In this document: positions 9,061 through 17,465 of the stretch, one piece after another | Layout of the letters: the number at the start of each line of letters is the position of its first letter | Numbering within the stretch: the first letter of the stretch is position 1 | Assembly (NCBI GenBank): GCA_003258405.1 | Contig: QKPN01000017.1 | Coordinates: 20,467-84,466, forward strand | DNA from: Rhodobacteraceae bacterium DSL-40 | Lineage (GTDB): Bacteria; Pseudomonadota; Alphaproteobacteria; Rhodobacterales; Rhodobacteraceae | Length of the DNA: 64,000 nt | Direction of reading: 5' to 3' | Notes under the pieces: generated by a model | What the model was told of the DNA's origin: nothing | The model's input: the letters and a program-made list of their open reading frames with translations, nothing else | Database searches by the model: none | Program-made: the position numbers and the translations under genes

Positions 9061-12000
9061 TCACTTCCGATGCAGGGAAACGAGCTGGGGCAGGCTCCAG
9101 ACCTCCTCCATGTCGCCGCCCTGTCCGGTCCCGTCCGCGGCCGGAGCCTCCGACCCGTCATTTCCACGCGCCGCGAGCGTCTCCATGAGCTGCATCTGGG
9201 TGGCAGAAAGCCGTGGCAGGCTCGCCTCGAGCAGCGCCAGACGGTCGGCGAAGAGGCCGGTCTGCTCGGCCGCGGCATGGAGCGCGATGAGCTGCATTGC
9301 CACGGCGCGGGCCTGTTCGCGGGCCTCGTCGGCATCTGGATCCCAAGGCCGGGCCTCGAGCGCCTCGAGGCGCGCCTCAAGCGGAGCCAGCCGGGCGATC
9401 GCCGCCTCGAGGCTCGCATCGCTCCGGGCGAGTGCGCGGGCGAGTTCCTCGGCCATGCCCGCGGCCGGAGCGGCCTTCTCGGCGGTGGCCCGGATGCCGG
9501 TGAGCTGCTCGGCCACCTCGCCCTGGGCCCAGTCGAGGGCATCGAGCCGGGCGGAGATACCACGTTCCATGTCGGCCAGCCGCGCCTCCATCGGTGCGAG
9601 CCGGGCAAAGACCGTCTCCACCGTGGCATCCTTCTGGGCATAGAGCCGGGTGAGCTGGTCGGAGATCTCGGCAAACGGGTTCTCGCCGGGGGTTTCGAGC
9701 GCCGAGAGCCGGTCTTTCAACGCCGTCTCGCTCGCTGCGTGGGCGGCCCGCAGCGCCTCGAGCCGCTCGGCAAAGCGGTCGAGCATCGCCTGCGGGTTCT
9801 GGGCCGCGACCGCCTCGCCGATCTCGGTGAGGCGGTCCTGAAGCGGGGCGAGGCGGGTGGTCACTGCCTTCAGCGCAAAATCCTCCACGCCGGCCCGAAC
9901 GGCGGCCAGCCGGTCGGCCACCTCGTCCTGGCTCCAGTCGAGAGTGTCGAGCCGGGCGGAGAGGCTGCTCTCCACTCCGGAGAGCTTGGCTTCCAGCGGC
10001 GCAAGCCGGGCAAAGACCGTCTCCACCGTCGCATCCTTCTGCGCATAGAGCCGGGTGAGCTGGTCGGAGATCTCGGCGAAGGGATTCGCGCCGGGGTTCT
10101 CCAACGCTGCAAGCCGGTCTTTCAACGCCGTCTCGCTCGCGGCATGGGTGGCACGGAGCGCGTCAAGCCGTTCGGCGAAGCGGTCAAGCATCCCCTGCGG
10201 ATCCTGCGCGGCGAGGGTCTCCTCGAGGCTGTCGAGCTTGGCTTCCAGCGGTGCGAGCCGGGCAAAGACCGTCTCCACCGTCGCATCCTTCTGCGCATAG
10301 AGCGCAGTGAGCTGATCGGAGATCTCGGCGAAGGGATTCGCACCGGGGTTCTCCAACGCTGCAAGCCGGTCTTTCAACGCCGTCTCGCTCGCGGCATGGG
10401 TGGCACGGAGCGCGTCAAGCCGTTCGGCGAAGCGGTCAAGCATCCCCTGCGGATCCTGCGCGACGAGGGTTTCCTCGAGGCTGTCGAGCTTGACTTCCAG
10501 CGGCGCGAGGCGCGAGGTGACCTCGTCCTGGCTCCAGTCGAGGGTGTCGAGCCGGGCCGTGAGGCTCCGCTCCATCTCGGCGAGCTTTGCTTCCAGCGGC
10601 GCGAGGCGGGAGAGCATCGTCTGGGTGGTCGCATCCTTCTGGGCGTAGAGCGCGGTGAGTTGCTCGGAGATCTCGGCGAAGGGATTCGCGCCGGGGTTCT
10701 CCAGCGCCGCGAGCCGGTCCCTGAGCGCAGTCTCGCTCGCGGCATGGGCGGCGCGCAGCGTCTCCAACCGCTCAGCGAAGCGCTCGAGCGCCACTTCGGG
10801 GTCGCGCGCCATGACCTCCTGCTCGAGATGCATCATGCGGTTGAGCAGCGCCTGGGAAAGCGCGTCCTTCTGGGCATGGAGCCCCTCGAGCCGCTCGGCG
10901 ATGATGTCGACCGAAACGGTCTCGGCCCGAAGCGCGGCGAAATCGCTGCGCATGTCCATCTGGGTGTCGGCAAGCTGCTCGATCTGGCCGCGCAGAGCAG
11001 CATCTCCAGAACTATGGCGCCTGCCAAGCGCCTCGAGGCGTTCGTCGAGGCTGGCGAGCCGGGCGTCCGGATCGAGTTCCGGCAGGATCCGCTCCATTTC
11101 AGCAAGCTTCGCCTCCAAGGGTGCGAGACGAGAGATTACCATCTCTGCCGTCGCATCCTTCTGGGCATAAAGGGCGGTAAGCTGATCCGAGATCTCGGCA
11201 AACGGGTTTGCGGCCGGATCCTCGAGGGCGGCGATCCTGTCCCGGAGCGCCGTCTCGCTTGCGGCATGAGCGCCCCGCAGCGCCTCCAACCGCTCGGCGA
11301 AACGCTCGAGCACCGCCTGCGGGTTCTGCGCGGCGAGCGTCTGCGTAACCTCGGCAAGCTTTTCCTCCAGCGGCGCGAGCCGGGCGAAAACCGTCTCCAC
11401 CGTGGCATCCTTCTGCGCATAGAGCGCAGTGAGCTGGTCGGAAATCTCCGCGAAGGGATTCGCGCCGGGGTTCTCCAGCGCCGCGAGACGGTCCCTGAGC
11501 GCAGTCTCGCTCGCGGCATGGGCGGCGCGCAGCGCGTCAAGCCGTTCGGCGAAGCGGTCGAGCATCCCCTGCGGATCCTGCGCGGTGAGGGTCTCCTCGA
11601 GGCTGTCGAGCTTGGCTTCTAGCGGCGCGAGCCGGGCAAAGACCGTCTCCACCGTGGCATCCTTCTGCGCATAAAGCGCAGTGAGCTGGTCGGAAATCTC
11701 CGCGAAGGGATTCGCGTCCGGATTTTCCAGCGCGGCGAGGCGCTCTGCGGTTGCGGCATCGCCCGCGGCATGGGCAAGGCGCAGGGCCTCGAGCCGCTCG
11801 GAAACGCGCTCGAGGGCGGCCCGGGTCTCCGCCACCGACGGCCCCTCGCCGATCCCGGCGAGTTTCGTCTCCATCGGCGCGAGGCGGGCGGCGATCTCGT
11901 TCTGGCCCCAGTCCATCGCATCGAGCCGTGCGGTCAGGCCGCGCTCGATCCCGGAAAGCCGCGCCTCGAGCGGGCCGAGCCGGGCGAGCATCGTCTCCAC

Positions 12001-13053
12001 CGTCGCATCCTTCTGGGCATAGAGCGCGGTGAGCTGTTCGGAGATCTCGGCGAACGGGTTCGCGGCCGGACTTTCCAGCGCGGCAATCCGGTCCTTGAGC
12101 GCGGTCTCGCTTGCGGCATGAAGCGCCCGGAGGCTCTCCAGCCGCTCGGTGAAGGAAGCGAGCAGCCCCTGCGGGCTCATCTGGATCATGTCCTGCTCGA
12201 CCGCCTCGACCCGTCCGGCAATCCGCTCGATCATCTGCGTCTTCTCGGCCCGGAGGGCGGCAAATGCATCGCCGAGAGCCGCCACCTCCCCGAGCCCGGA
12301 CTGCAGTTCGGCCAGCGCGCCGCCGGCCTCGGCCTGATCTTCCTGAAGTGCGGCGAGCTGGGCCTCGAGGCGGGCGAGCACGGCATCGCGGCCGGGACGG
12401 CGGCCCTCGATCTCGCTCAACCGTCTTTCAATCGGGCCAAGCCGGTCGAGCAGCGCTTCGATGGCATCGTCCTTCTGGGTATAGAGCCGGGTGAGCTGCT
12501 CGGAGATCTCCGAGAAGGGATTCACCGCCGGGGCCTCGAGCATGGCCATGCGCCGCTCGACGGCCGCCGCCGCAGCGGCATGGGTGCTCTGCATCTCGTC
12601 AAGCCGCGCAGTGAGCCCGTCGATGAGGCCGCGCGATTCCGCGAGCTCGCCCACCTGTTCGAGCGCCCGAAGCCGTGCCCGAAGCTGGTCGAGCCCGGCC
12701 AGCGCCGTCTCGAAGGTGGCGTTCTTGTCCCGGATCAGGCTCAGAAGCTGACTCGCCACGGCCTGAAGGCGCTCCTCCGGCGCGTTCTGCTCCGAGACCA
12801 GCGCATCGATCCGAGCGGCGAGATCGGCCTGCAGCGTCTCGATGGCGGCAAGCCGGGCCTCGGTGCGGCCCCGCCGGCCGCTCTCGCGGATGGCTTCCTC
12901 GCCCGGAACGGCGGGCGCAGCTTCGGGCATGGCGCCGGTTTCGATCTCGCGGGCCATCCGCCGCCTGCGCCGGGCCCAGAACCAGGCGGGCAGGAACAGC
13001 AGAAGCCCTGCCAGGACAAGCCCCGCCTCGAGACCGAAATTGAACGTGCCCAT
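9061..13053 (-). CDS. Giant membrane-anchored coiled-coil repeat protein
   Basis: 1330 residues. One N-terminal membrane segment (LEAGLVLAGLLLFLPAWFWA, about 8-27) is followed by RRRRR, so the bulk should face the cytoplasm. Nearly all the rest is helical, with nine copies of a block centred on NPFAEISDQLTALYAQKDA followed by RLAPLEAKL and, in several copies, DRFAERLDALRAAHAASETA. The commonest period is 84 residues (252 bases); longer units carry an insert with LDTLDWSQDEV. No enzymatic motif was seen. It heads a set with the coiled-coil gene 8107-8889 and the HHH gene. A scaffold or polar organiser for polysaccharide machinery is possible but unproven. The start ATG is immediately before the membrane segment. 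Confidence 0.82.
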   Translation of the reverse strand: MGTFNFGLEAGLVLAGLLLFLPAWFWARRRRRMAREIETGAMPEAAPAVPGEEAIRESGRRGRTEARLAAIETLQADLAARIDALVSEQNAPEERLQAVASQLLSLIRDKNATFETALAGLDQLRARLRALEQVGELAESRGLIDGLTARLDEMQSTHAAAAAAVERRMAMLEAPAVNPFSEISEQLTRLYTQKDDAIEALLDRLGPIERRLSEIEGRRPGRDAVLARLEAQLAALQEDQAEAGGALAELQSGLGEVAALGDAFAALRAEKTQMIERIAGRVEAVEQDMIQMSPQGLLASFTERLESLRALHAASETALKDRIAALESPAANPFAEISEQLTALYAQKDATVETMLARLGPLEARLSGIERGLTARLDAMDWGQNEIAARLAPMETKLAGIGEGPSVAETRAALERVSERLEALRLAHAAGDAATAERLAALENPDANPFAEISDQLTALYAQKDATVETVFARLAPLEAKLDSLEETLTAQDPQGMLDRFAERLDALRAAHAASETALRDRLAALENPGANPFAEISDQLTALYAQKDATVETVFARLAPLEEKLAEVTQTLAAQNPQAVLERFAERLEALRGAHAASETALRDRIAALEDPAANPFAEISDQLTALYAQKDATAEMVISRLAPLEAKLAEMERILPELDPDARLASLDERLEALGRRHSSGDAALRGQIEQLADTQMDMRSDFAALRAETVSVDIIAERLEGLHAQKDALSQALLNRMMHLEQEVMARDPEVALERFAERLETLRAAHAASETALRDRLAALENPGANPFAEISEQLTALYAQKDATTQTMLSRLAPLEAKLAEMERSLTARLDTLDWSQDEVTSRLAPLEVKLDSLEETLVAQDPQGMLDRFAERLDALRATHAASETALKDRLAALENPGANPFAEISDQLTALYAQKDATVETVFARLAPLEAKLDSLEETLAAQDPQGMLDRFAERLDALRATHAASETALKDRLAALENPGANPFAEISDQLTRLYAQKDATVETVFARLAPLEAKLSGVESSLSARLDTLDWSQDEVADRLAAVRAGVEDFALKAVTTRLAPLQDRLTEIGEAVAAQNPQAMLDRFAERLEALRAAHAASETALKDRLSALETPGENPFAEISDQLTRLYAQKDATVETVFARLAPMEARLADMERGISARLDALDWAQGEVAEQLTGIRATAEKAAPAAGMAEELARALARSDASLEAAIARLAPLEARLEALEARPWDPDADEAREQARAVAMQLIALHAAAEQTGLFADRLALLEASLPRLSATQMQLMETLAARGNDGSEAPAADGTGQGGDMEEVWSLPQLVSLHRK
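9520..12540 (-). repeat. Array of degenerate in-frame coding repeats inside the giant coiled-coil gene
   Basis: Nine copies of a module that encodes NPF-x-EIS-x-QLT. The two copies beginning near 10081 and 10333 are offset by exactly 252 bases and are nearly identical at DNA level for more than 120 bases (shared stretch around ctccaacgctgcaagccggt). Copies near 11457 and 11709 also resemble each other closely. Such near-identity implies recent duplication or gene conversion, and the region should be prone to length change and to misassembly from short reads. Confidence 0.85.
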
Positions 13054-13170
13054 TACCGAAACCCCGGCTGTTAACCAAAAACACCGGGTTAATCAGTCGG
13101 GCCAAATGGTTAGGGGGCCGTTAAGGCCCGCCCCTCCGGGGCGGGGAATGCTCGCGGCTGCGCGCCGCCG

Positions 13171-13722
13171 TCAGCCTGCCCCAGGCGCCGGGGTTTGCAG
13201 GATGAACGACCGGATCCGGGCGATGAAGGCCGGATCGGCGGTGCGGGCGATCGCCTCTCGCGTCTCCGCCGTCATGGCCATCGCCTCGTCGATGCGAGCG
13301 GGGATCTCCGTCTCGTCGTCGGCAACGAGGATGCCGGCCTTGCCGCGCAGCGCATTGGCGGTCTCGACCTGATGATCGCTCGTGTGCTCAGCCATGGCAT
13401 GGCGCCGGGGCAGGAGCACGATCGGCTTGCAATGCTCGCCGGCGGAGACCACCGAGCCGACACCGGCATGGGCGATGACGAGATCGGCCCCCGCCATCGC
13501 GGCCTCGTATTCCGGCCGGGCGAGACGGCGGACCCAACGCATGTTGCGCGGCTCGTAGGCGCCCTCGCCGATCTGGGCGAGGATCTCCATGTCCTGCCCC
13601 GCCGCCCAGTCGTCGACCGCCTTCACGAAGCGATCGAAGGGAAACATCGACCCGACGGTAACGAAGACCGTGGGCCGCACAGCGGTGCTCTCCGCACCTG
13701 CCATCTGGATGTCGCCGGGCAT
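13171..13722 (-). CDS. pssE: Split glycosyltransferase, catalytic half (PssE/Alg13-like, GT28 C-terminal domain)
   Basis: About 183 residues holding only the C-terminal nucleotide-sugar-binding half of a GT-B fold. It has VFVTVGSMFPFDR at the start, DLVIAHAGVGSVV for donor binding and GEHCKPIVLLPRRHAMAEHT downstream. The family works as a heterodimer with an Alg14-like membrane partner, encoded here by the gene ending at 13728, five bases upstream. Related rhizobial PssD/PssE pairs transfer glucuronic acid to the lipid-linked glucose primer. ATG 13722 is preferred; 13704 is also possible. The donor is not provable from sequence. Confidence 0.85.
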   Translation of the reverse strand: MPGDIQMAGAESTAVRPTVFVTVGSMFPFDRFVKAVDDWAAGQDMEILAQIGEGAYEPRNMRWVRRLARPEYEAAMAGADLVIAHAGVGSVVSAGEHCKPIVLLPRRHAMAEHTSDHQVETANALRGKAGILVADDETEIPARIDEAMAMTAETREAIARTADPAFIARIRSFILQTPAPGAG

Positions 13723-13727
13723 TTCCG

Positions 13728-14207
13728 TCACAGGATCTCTCCCCAGTATTCCGGGCCGCCAGGCTTGGCCAGATGCGCCCATTGCACGAGCCAGGCATCG
13801 CAGAAGGGCCGTGCCAGCCGCCCTGACAGGGTGATGCTCTCGGCATGCGAGAAGGTATCGATCCAGAGGGTCCGGCTGCGGCAGAAAAGGCGCGCGAGAA
13901 TGAGTCCCACGAGGCCGGGGGCCGCGCCGGTCGAGATCACCACCGTGGGCCGCTCGCGGCGGATGATCCCCGCAAGTTCGCGAATGAGGGTGAGAAAGGC
14001 GAAGCGGTTACGCCGGGTGACATTGGTCACCGCATAGTAGCGTCCCTCCGGCAGGTCCGCATCGGCCTGGCGGTCGGTACTCACATAGAAGACATCAAGA
14101 TCGGCGAAGGCCGGCATGAGGCGGCGCAGCTCGATCCAGTGGCCGCCGCCCGAAGCGATGGCCATGATCTTCGGCGCAGGGGCGTCACGTTTCGCGGATC
14201 CGGCCAT
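13728..14207 (-). CDS. pssD: Split glycosyltransferase, membrane/acceptor half (PssD/Alg14-like)
   Basis: About 159 residues. The N-terminal IMAIASGGGHWIELRRLMPA is the Alg14/PssD signature, and PTVVISTGAAPGLVGLILAR is the second Rossmann segment. Alg14-type proteins sit on the inner membrane and recruit the Alg13-type catalytic half to the lipid-linked acceptor. ATG 14207 is chosen for its strong AGGAGGG ribosome site; the longer frame to 14345 overlaps the ACP gene and has no such site. The paired gene 13171-13722 follows immediately, so translation is probably coupled. Confidence 0.87.
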   Translation of the reverse strand: MAGSAKRDAPAPKIMAIASGGGHWIELRRLMPAFADLDVFYVSTDRQADADLPEGRYYAVTNVTRRNRFAFLTLIRELAGIIRRERPTVVISTGAAPGLVGLILARLFCRSRTLWIDTFSHAESITLSGRLARPFCDAWLVQWAHLAKPGGPEYWGEIL

Positions 14208-14244
14208 GTCGGCCCTCCTGAAGCTGGGATTCCGCCCGCGGGGT

Positions 14245-14481
14245 TCAGGCCCGCTTGCGGATGATGTCCATGAGATCGCCGACGCAGCCGAGCGCGCCCA
14301 GATCCTTGCTGGAGAAGGTGAAGCCGAACTCTTCCTCCACCGCATAGATCAGCGTGATATGCGAGACGGAATCCCAAGCCTCGATATCGTCGGCCGTCAT
14401 CTCGCGCTCGAGGCTGATCTCCTCGTCTCCGAAGGTCGTGCGAAAGACTTCCGTCAGGCGTTCCGTCACATCATCCGACAC
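14245..14481 (-). CDS. Acyl carrier protein
   Basis: 78 residues, acidic, the usual ACP length. The phosphopantetheine attachment motif is WDSVSHI, with Ser38 as the modified residue. The start is GTG at 14481 with AAGGAGAGG upstream. It lies 46 bases after the FkbH-like gene. This pairing is known from biosynthetic clusters in which FkbH-type enzymes charge a dedicated ACP with a glyceryl unit from 1,3-bisphosphoglycerate. No ketosynthase or other fatty-acid enzyme is nearby, so it is probably not the housekeeping ACP but a carrier for a small acyl group used on polysaccharide (inference). Confidence 0.9.
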   Translation of the reverse strand: MSDDVTERLTEVFRTTFGDEEISLEREMTADDIEAWDSVSHITLIYAVEEEFGFTFSSKDLGALGCVGDLMDIIRKRA

Positions 14482-14527
14482 TGCTCTGTCCTCTCCTTCT
14501 TCATTCGATCCGGCCCCGGATCCTGTC

Positions 14528-16498
14528 TCAAACCCAGGTCACTTGGATCGGACGGGTTTCGGCTGTCAAGTCCGCCGCCGCCGCGCGCCAGAGCGTGCCA
14601 CCCTCCGCCTCGGTACCATCGGCGGCAAAGCCGAGACGCGGGAAGAGCTCGGCCACCATGCCGTTGCGCTCGGTCGGGCGGTAGCGGCCGACGAGCTCGG
14701 CGCAGCCCTCCCTCTCGGCGATCCGGGCGAGCTCGGCCACCAGCACCTCCTCGACGCCGCGGCCGAGCACCCGGCAGCTCATGAGCAATGTGTCGATCTC
14801 AAGGGCGCCCTCGCGCACCTCGGCAAGCGCTACGGCAATGAGCCCGTGATCGGCGAACTTGTCACGCAGGCGCACCCAGACCCCATGGGCACCGGGCCGG
14901 GCGAGGAAGGCCTCGAGCTCGGCTTGGTTGCGGCGGATCGTCGTGACGTTGAACTGGTTGGTCTTGTTGAGAAGCTGCACCACACGGGACTTCACCACCC
15001 CCTCGACGGCGCCGAACTCGGCCTCCATCGCAAGGCTCGCCTGGTAATCCTCGAGCGAACCGGCCGTAGCCTGCAGCGCGATCGCCTGGGCGCGCGCACG
15101 ATACTGCCCGGCACGCTCGCGGTCGGCGCTGGTGAAGGCCGCCGGTTCGAGAAAGGGATAGGCCTCGAGCGCCCGGCGGTAGCCGGTCGGATCTTCGGGC
15201 AGTGGCGGCACGTCGACCTGCGGCAGCGCCCGGCGCACCTCAGCGCGCTCGTAGGGGTTGTCGTCGAGGAAGACGAAACTGTCGAGGCCGAGGCTCAACG
15301 TCTCGGAAATCGCGCGGATGTTTTCGGACTTCGGCTGCCAGTTGGCGACGAAGGCAGCGATGTCCTCTTCCTTCAGGATCATCTCGGGATGCTCGCGGAA
15401 GGGCGAGAGTGCCACCTCGGGATCGTTCTTCGAGCAGACGGCAAGCAGGATCCCGCGCCGGGTGAGATCCTTGAGCGCGGCCTGGAAGTCCTGAAAGGCC
15501 TCGCCCGCCATGCCGCCGCCGAGCGTGATGCCCTCGAGCCCGTCATCACCGATGACGCCGCCCCAGAGCGTATTATCGAGATCGAGCACGATGCAGCGGC
15601 GCGAGAAGCCGAGACGGGCAGCGAGCGTCGCCGCGGTCTGGGTCGCAAGCAGCGGCAGGGCCGCAGGCGAGAACGGCATCTTGGCCATGTACCAGCCGCG
15701 ATCGTCGAACCAGCGCTCGGCCCCGAGGCGCGCGGCGAGCAGCGCGGTATCGACGAAGCCCACATCGCCCTCGGCCGCGGCCGCGGCGAAGCCCCGGTTC
15801 AGGGTCGCGGCCATCGAGCGCCGCGCCCCGGCGAGGCCCGAGCCGAAATGGCCAAGCGGATCCCCGCCCGGCACGGCAAACCCCTGCTGGATCAGGATCG
15901 GGCTCCGCTCCCGGCGCAGCCCCGCCCAGCAGGCGGTCCAGCGATCGAGTTCGGCCGCCACATCCTCCTCCGGACGATCGGAAAATGCCGGCAGGCCTAG
16001 GGAATGGTAGTCAGGGCAGAGAATGACCGCATCGGGGGCCGCCTGCTGCAGCGGCGAGGTGGGCGCGAGCGTGTCGTTGAAATACTGGCCGAAGTCGGGT
16101 TCGTAGACGGTGGTTGCGAGCCCGATCCGGGCGGCCGCGAGCTGGAGGAGCGGCGCGAAGGCGCTCTGCGTCCAAGTCGAGACCAGCCCGAGCTGGAGGG
16201 TCCGGCGCATGTCGGGCCAGCTTTCCAACGGGCAGCGTCGCAGGAGGCCCGCGGCGGCGGACCAGACCTTGAAACTCTCCTCCTCACGGGCCGCGCGGAT
16301 TGCCCAGCCGGCGGCCCCGGCTGGATCACCCGCCCCGAGACGTGCCCGGGCGAGCTTCACGCAGAGCGCGCCCGACGGAATCTCGGCGCGGGAGGCAGCC
16401 TCCTCGAAGACGGCGGCGGCGGCGTCATAATCCTTGGCGCGCATGTGGCCGTCGCCCTGTGCCTCCAGCATTTCGGCTGTGCTGTGCGGTGCATTCAT
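14528..16498 (-). CDS. fkbH: FkbH-like HAD-superfamily enzyme with C-terminal GNAT-like domain
   Basis: 656 residues. Residues 1-100 are TPR-like helices. The HAD core starts with VLDLDNTLWGGVIGDDG (nucleophile Asp306, Asp308), with CSKNDP and FLDDNPYERAEVRRALPQV further on. The C-terminal part (NKTNQFNVTTIRR, then RLRDKFADHGLIAVALAE) matches the GNAT-like half of FkbH proteins. Characterised FkbH enzymes take 1,3-bisphosphoglycerate, dephosphorylate it and load glycerate on an ACP. The ACP gene follows directly, and a hexapeptide acyltransferase gene lies upstream. GGAGG eight bases before ATG 16498 supports the start. Product identity (glyceryl or lactyl) is inference. Confidence 0.88.
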   Translation of the reverse strand: MNAPHSTAEMLEAQGDGHMRAKDYDAAAAVFEEAASRAEIPSGALCVKLARARLGAGDPAGAAGWAIRAAREEESFKVWSAAAGLLRRCPLESWPDMRRTLQLGLVSTWTQSAFAPLLQLAAARIGLATTVYEPDFGQYFNDTLAPTSPLQQAAPDAVILCPDYHSLGLPAFSDRPEEDVAAELDRWTACWAGLRRERSPILIQQGFAVPGGDPLGHFGSGLAGARRSMAATLNRGFAAAAAEGDVGFVDTALLAARLGAERWFDDRGWYMAKMPFSPAALPLLATQTAATLAARLGFSRRCIVLDLDNTLWGGVIGDDGLEGITLGGGMAGEAFQDFQAALKDLTRRGILLAVCSKNDPEVALSPFREHPEMILKEEDIAAFVANWQPKSENIRAISETLSLGLDSFVFLDDNPYERAEVRRALPQVDVPPLPEDPTGYRRALEAYPFLEPAAFTSADRERAGQYRARAQAIALQATAGSLEDYQASLAMEAEFGAVEGVVKSRVVQLLNKTNQFNVTTIRRNQAELEAFLARPGAHGVWVRLRDKFADHGLIAVALAEVREGALEIDTLLMSCRVLGRGVEEVLVAELARIAEREGCAELVGRYRPTERNGMVAELFPRLGFAADGTEAEGGTLWRAAAADLTAETRPIQVTWV

Positions 16499-16671
16499 CT
16501 TCGAAGCCTCCGATGATCGTCGCGTTGCTTGGCTCGTGCCTGGCGGGGGGATACGAGATCACGCCGGCCGCGTCAGCCCTTCCGTTCGGCATATCGGCCC
16601 ATGTCGCAATCATGTTGCATCTTCCCGGGCGGCCGGGCCCCCATGGGGAGGGAAGAAAAACTCCCGGCGGT

Positions 16672-17298
16672 TCAGGCGTCCTTCCGGGGCGGCGGGGTCA
16701 TGATCCGTGCGGGCGGAGCCGCGACGATGCTTCCTGCGGGCACATTCGTCATGACCACGGCATTTGGACCGATCGAGGAATCGTCTCCAACGGTTATGCG
16801 TCCCGTGAGGACAGCACCGACCCCGACCTCCACCCGGTCTCCGAGCTTCGGCGCCCAGTTGCCCCGGCCACCGCCCTTGCCGACCGCCCCGATGGTGACC
16901 CCATGGCGGATGATGCAGTCATCCCCGATCACCGCCTTGGGATGGATGACAATTCCGTTTTGATGTGCAATGCGCAGGCGGCGGCCGATATGCGTGTCGC
17001 CATGGAGCTCGATGCCGTAGAAATTCCGGCAGAACAGCAGCAACAGGCGGCTCAGAACCCGCACCGGGATCCTGAGAATCCGATTCCCGATCCCGTTGCA
17101 CCATGTTGCCATGCGATAGGCCGCAAGGGTCTGGAAACCCGGCTCCCAGAAGCCCCGGTTGTTTGCCTCGTAATCCTCCCGCATGTACTCGAGAAAGGCG
17201 CGAAAGGTCTGGATCACCGGCCGAACCCCGGGCTTACCCCCCGCTTTCAAGCTTTCCAAGGAAGCTTTCGACATGTTCGGAGCTTCTGAAGACATCAC
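16672..17298 (-). CDS. Serine acetyltransferase-like hexapeptide-repeat acyltransferase
   Basis: 208 residues. The C-terminal half is a left-handed beta helix: GIELHGDTHIGRRLRIAHQN, VIHPKAVIGDDCIIRHGVTI, then VGVGAVLTGRITVGDDSSIG. This is the CysE-type fold with the catalytic His in RHGVTIG. The N-terminal part (YMREDYEANNRGFWEPGFQT) resembles transferases found in polysaccharide clusters more than CysE itself. Next to FkbH and an ACP, transfer of an ACP-bound acyl group to a sugar hydroxyl is a reasonable inference; plain acetyl-CoA-dependent acetylation is the alternative. Starts at 17298 or 17274 (MSKASLES, AGAAG upstream) are both possible. Confidence 0.75.
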   Translation of the reverse strand: MMSSEAPNMSKASLESLKAGGKPGVRPVIQTFRAFLEYMREDYEANNRGFWEPGFQTLAAYRMATWCNGIGNRILRIPVRVLSRLLLLFCRNFYGIELHGDTHIGRRLRIAHQNGIVIHPKAVIGDDCIIRHGVTIGAVGKGGGRGNWAPKLGDRVEVGVGAVLTGRITVGDDSSIGPNAVVMTNVPAGSIVAAPPARIMTPPPRKDA

Positions 17299-17465
17299 GT
17301 CAATGGACCACCCAATTACAAATCAATACCGTGCACACCCGACTCCGTTCCCCTCGGCCGTGCCCTGATTACATGGGCGCAGTATACCCGGCTGGCGCGC
17401 ACAATCGATAGCCGATCCACAATGTCGTGAACGGGGCACGGCGGTGCGGCAACGCCGGTCATGTT

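Noticed and set aside
8989..11622. 877-codon plus-strand open frame opposite the giant coiled-coil gene
   Set aside because: It is the antisense of repeated GC-rich coding DNA; it shows no domain, and the minus-strand frame has a membrane anchor and coherent coiled-coil repeats.
9520..12540. CRISPR-like or satellite repeat array
   Set aside because: The repeats are in frame, protein-coding, of 252 bases and without unique spacers.
16672..17298. CysE for cysteine biosynthesis
   Set aside because: Only the beta-helix half fits; the N-terminus and the FkbH/ACP/transferase neighbourhood argue for a polysaccharide acyltransferase.
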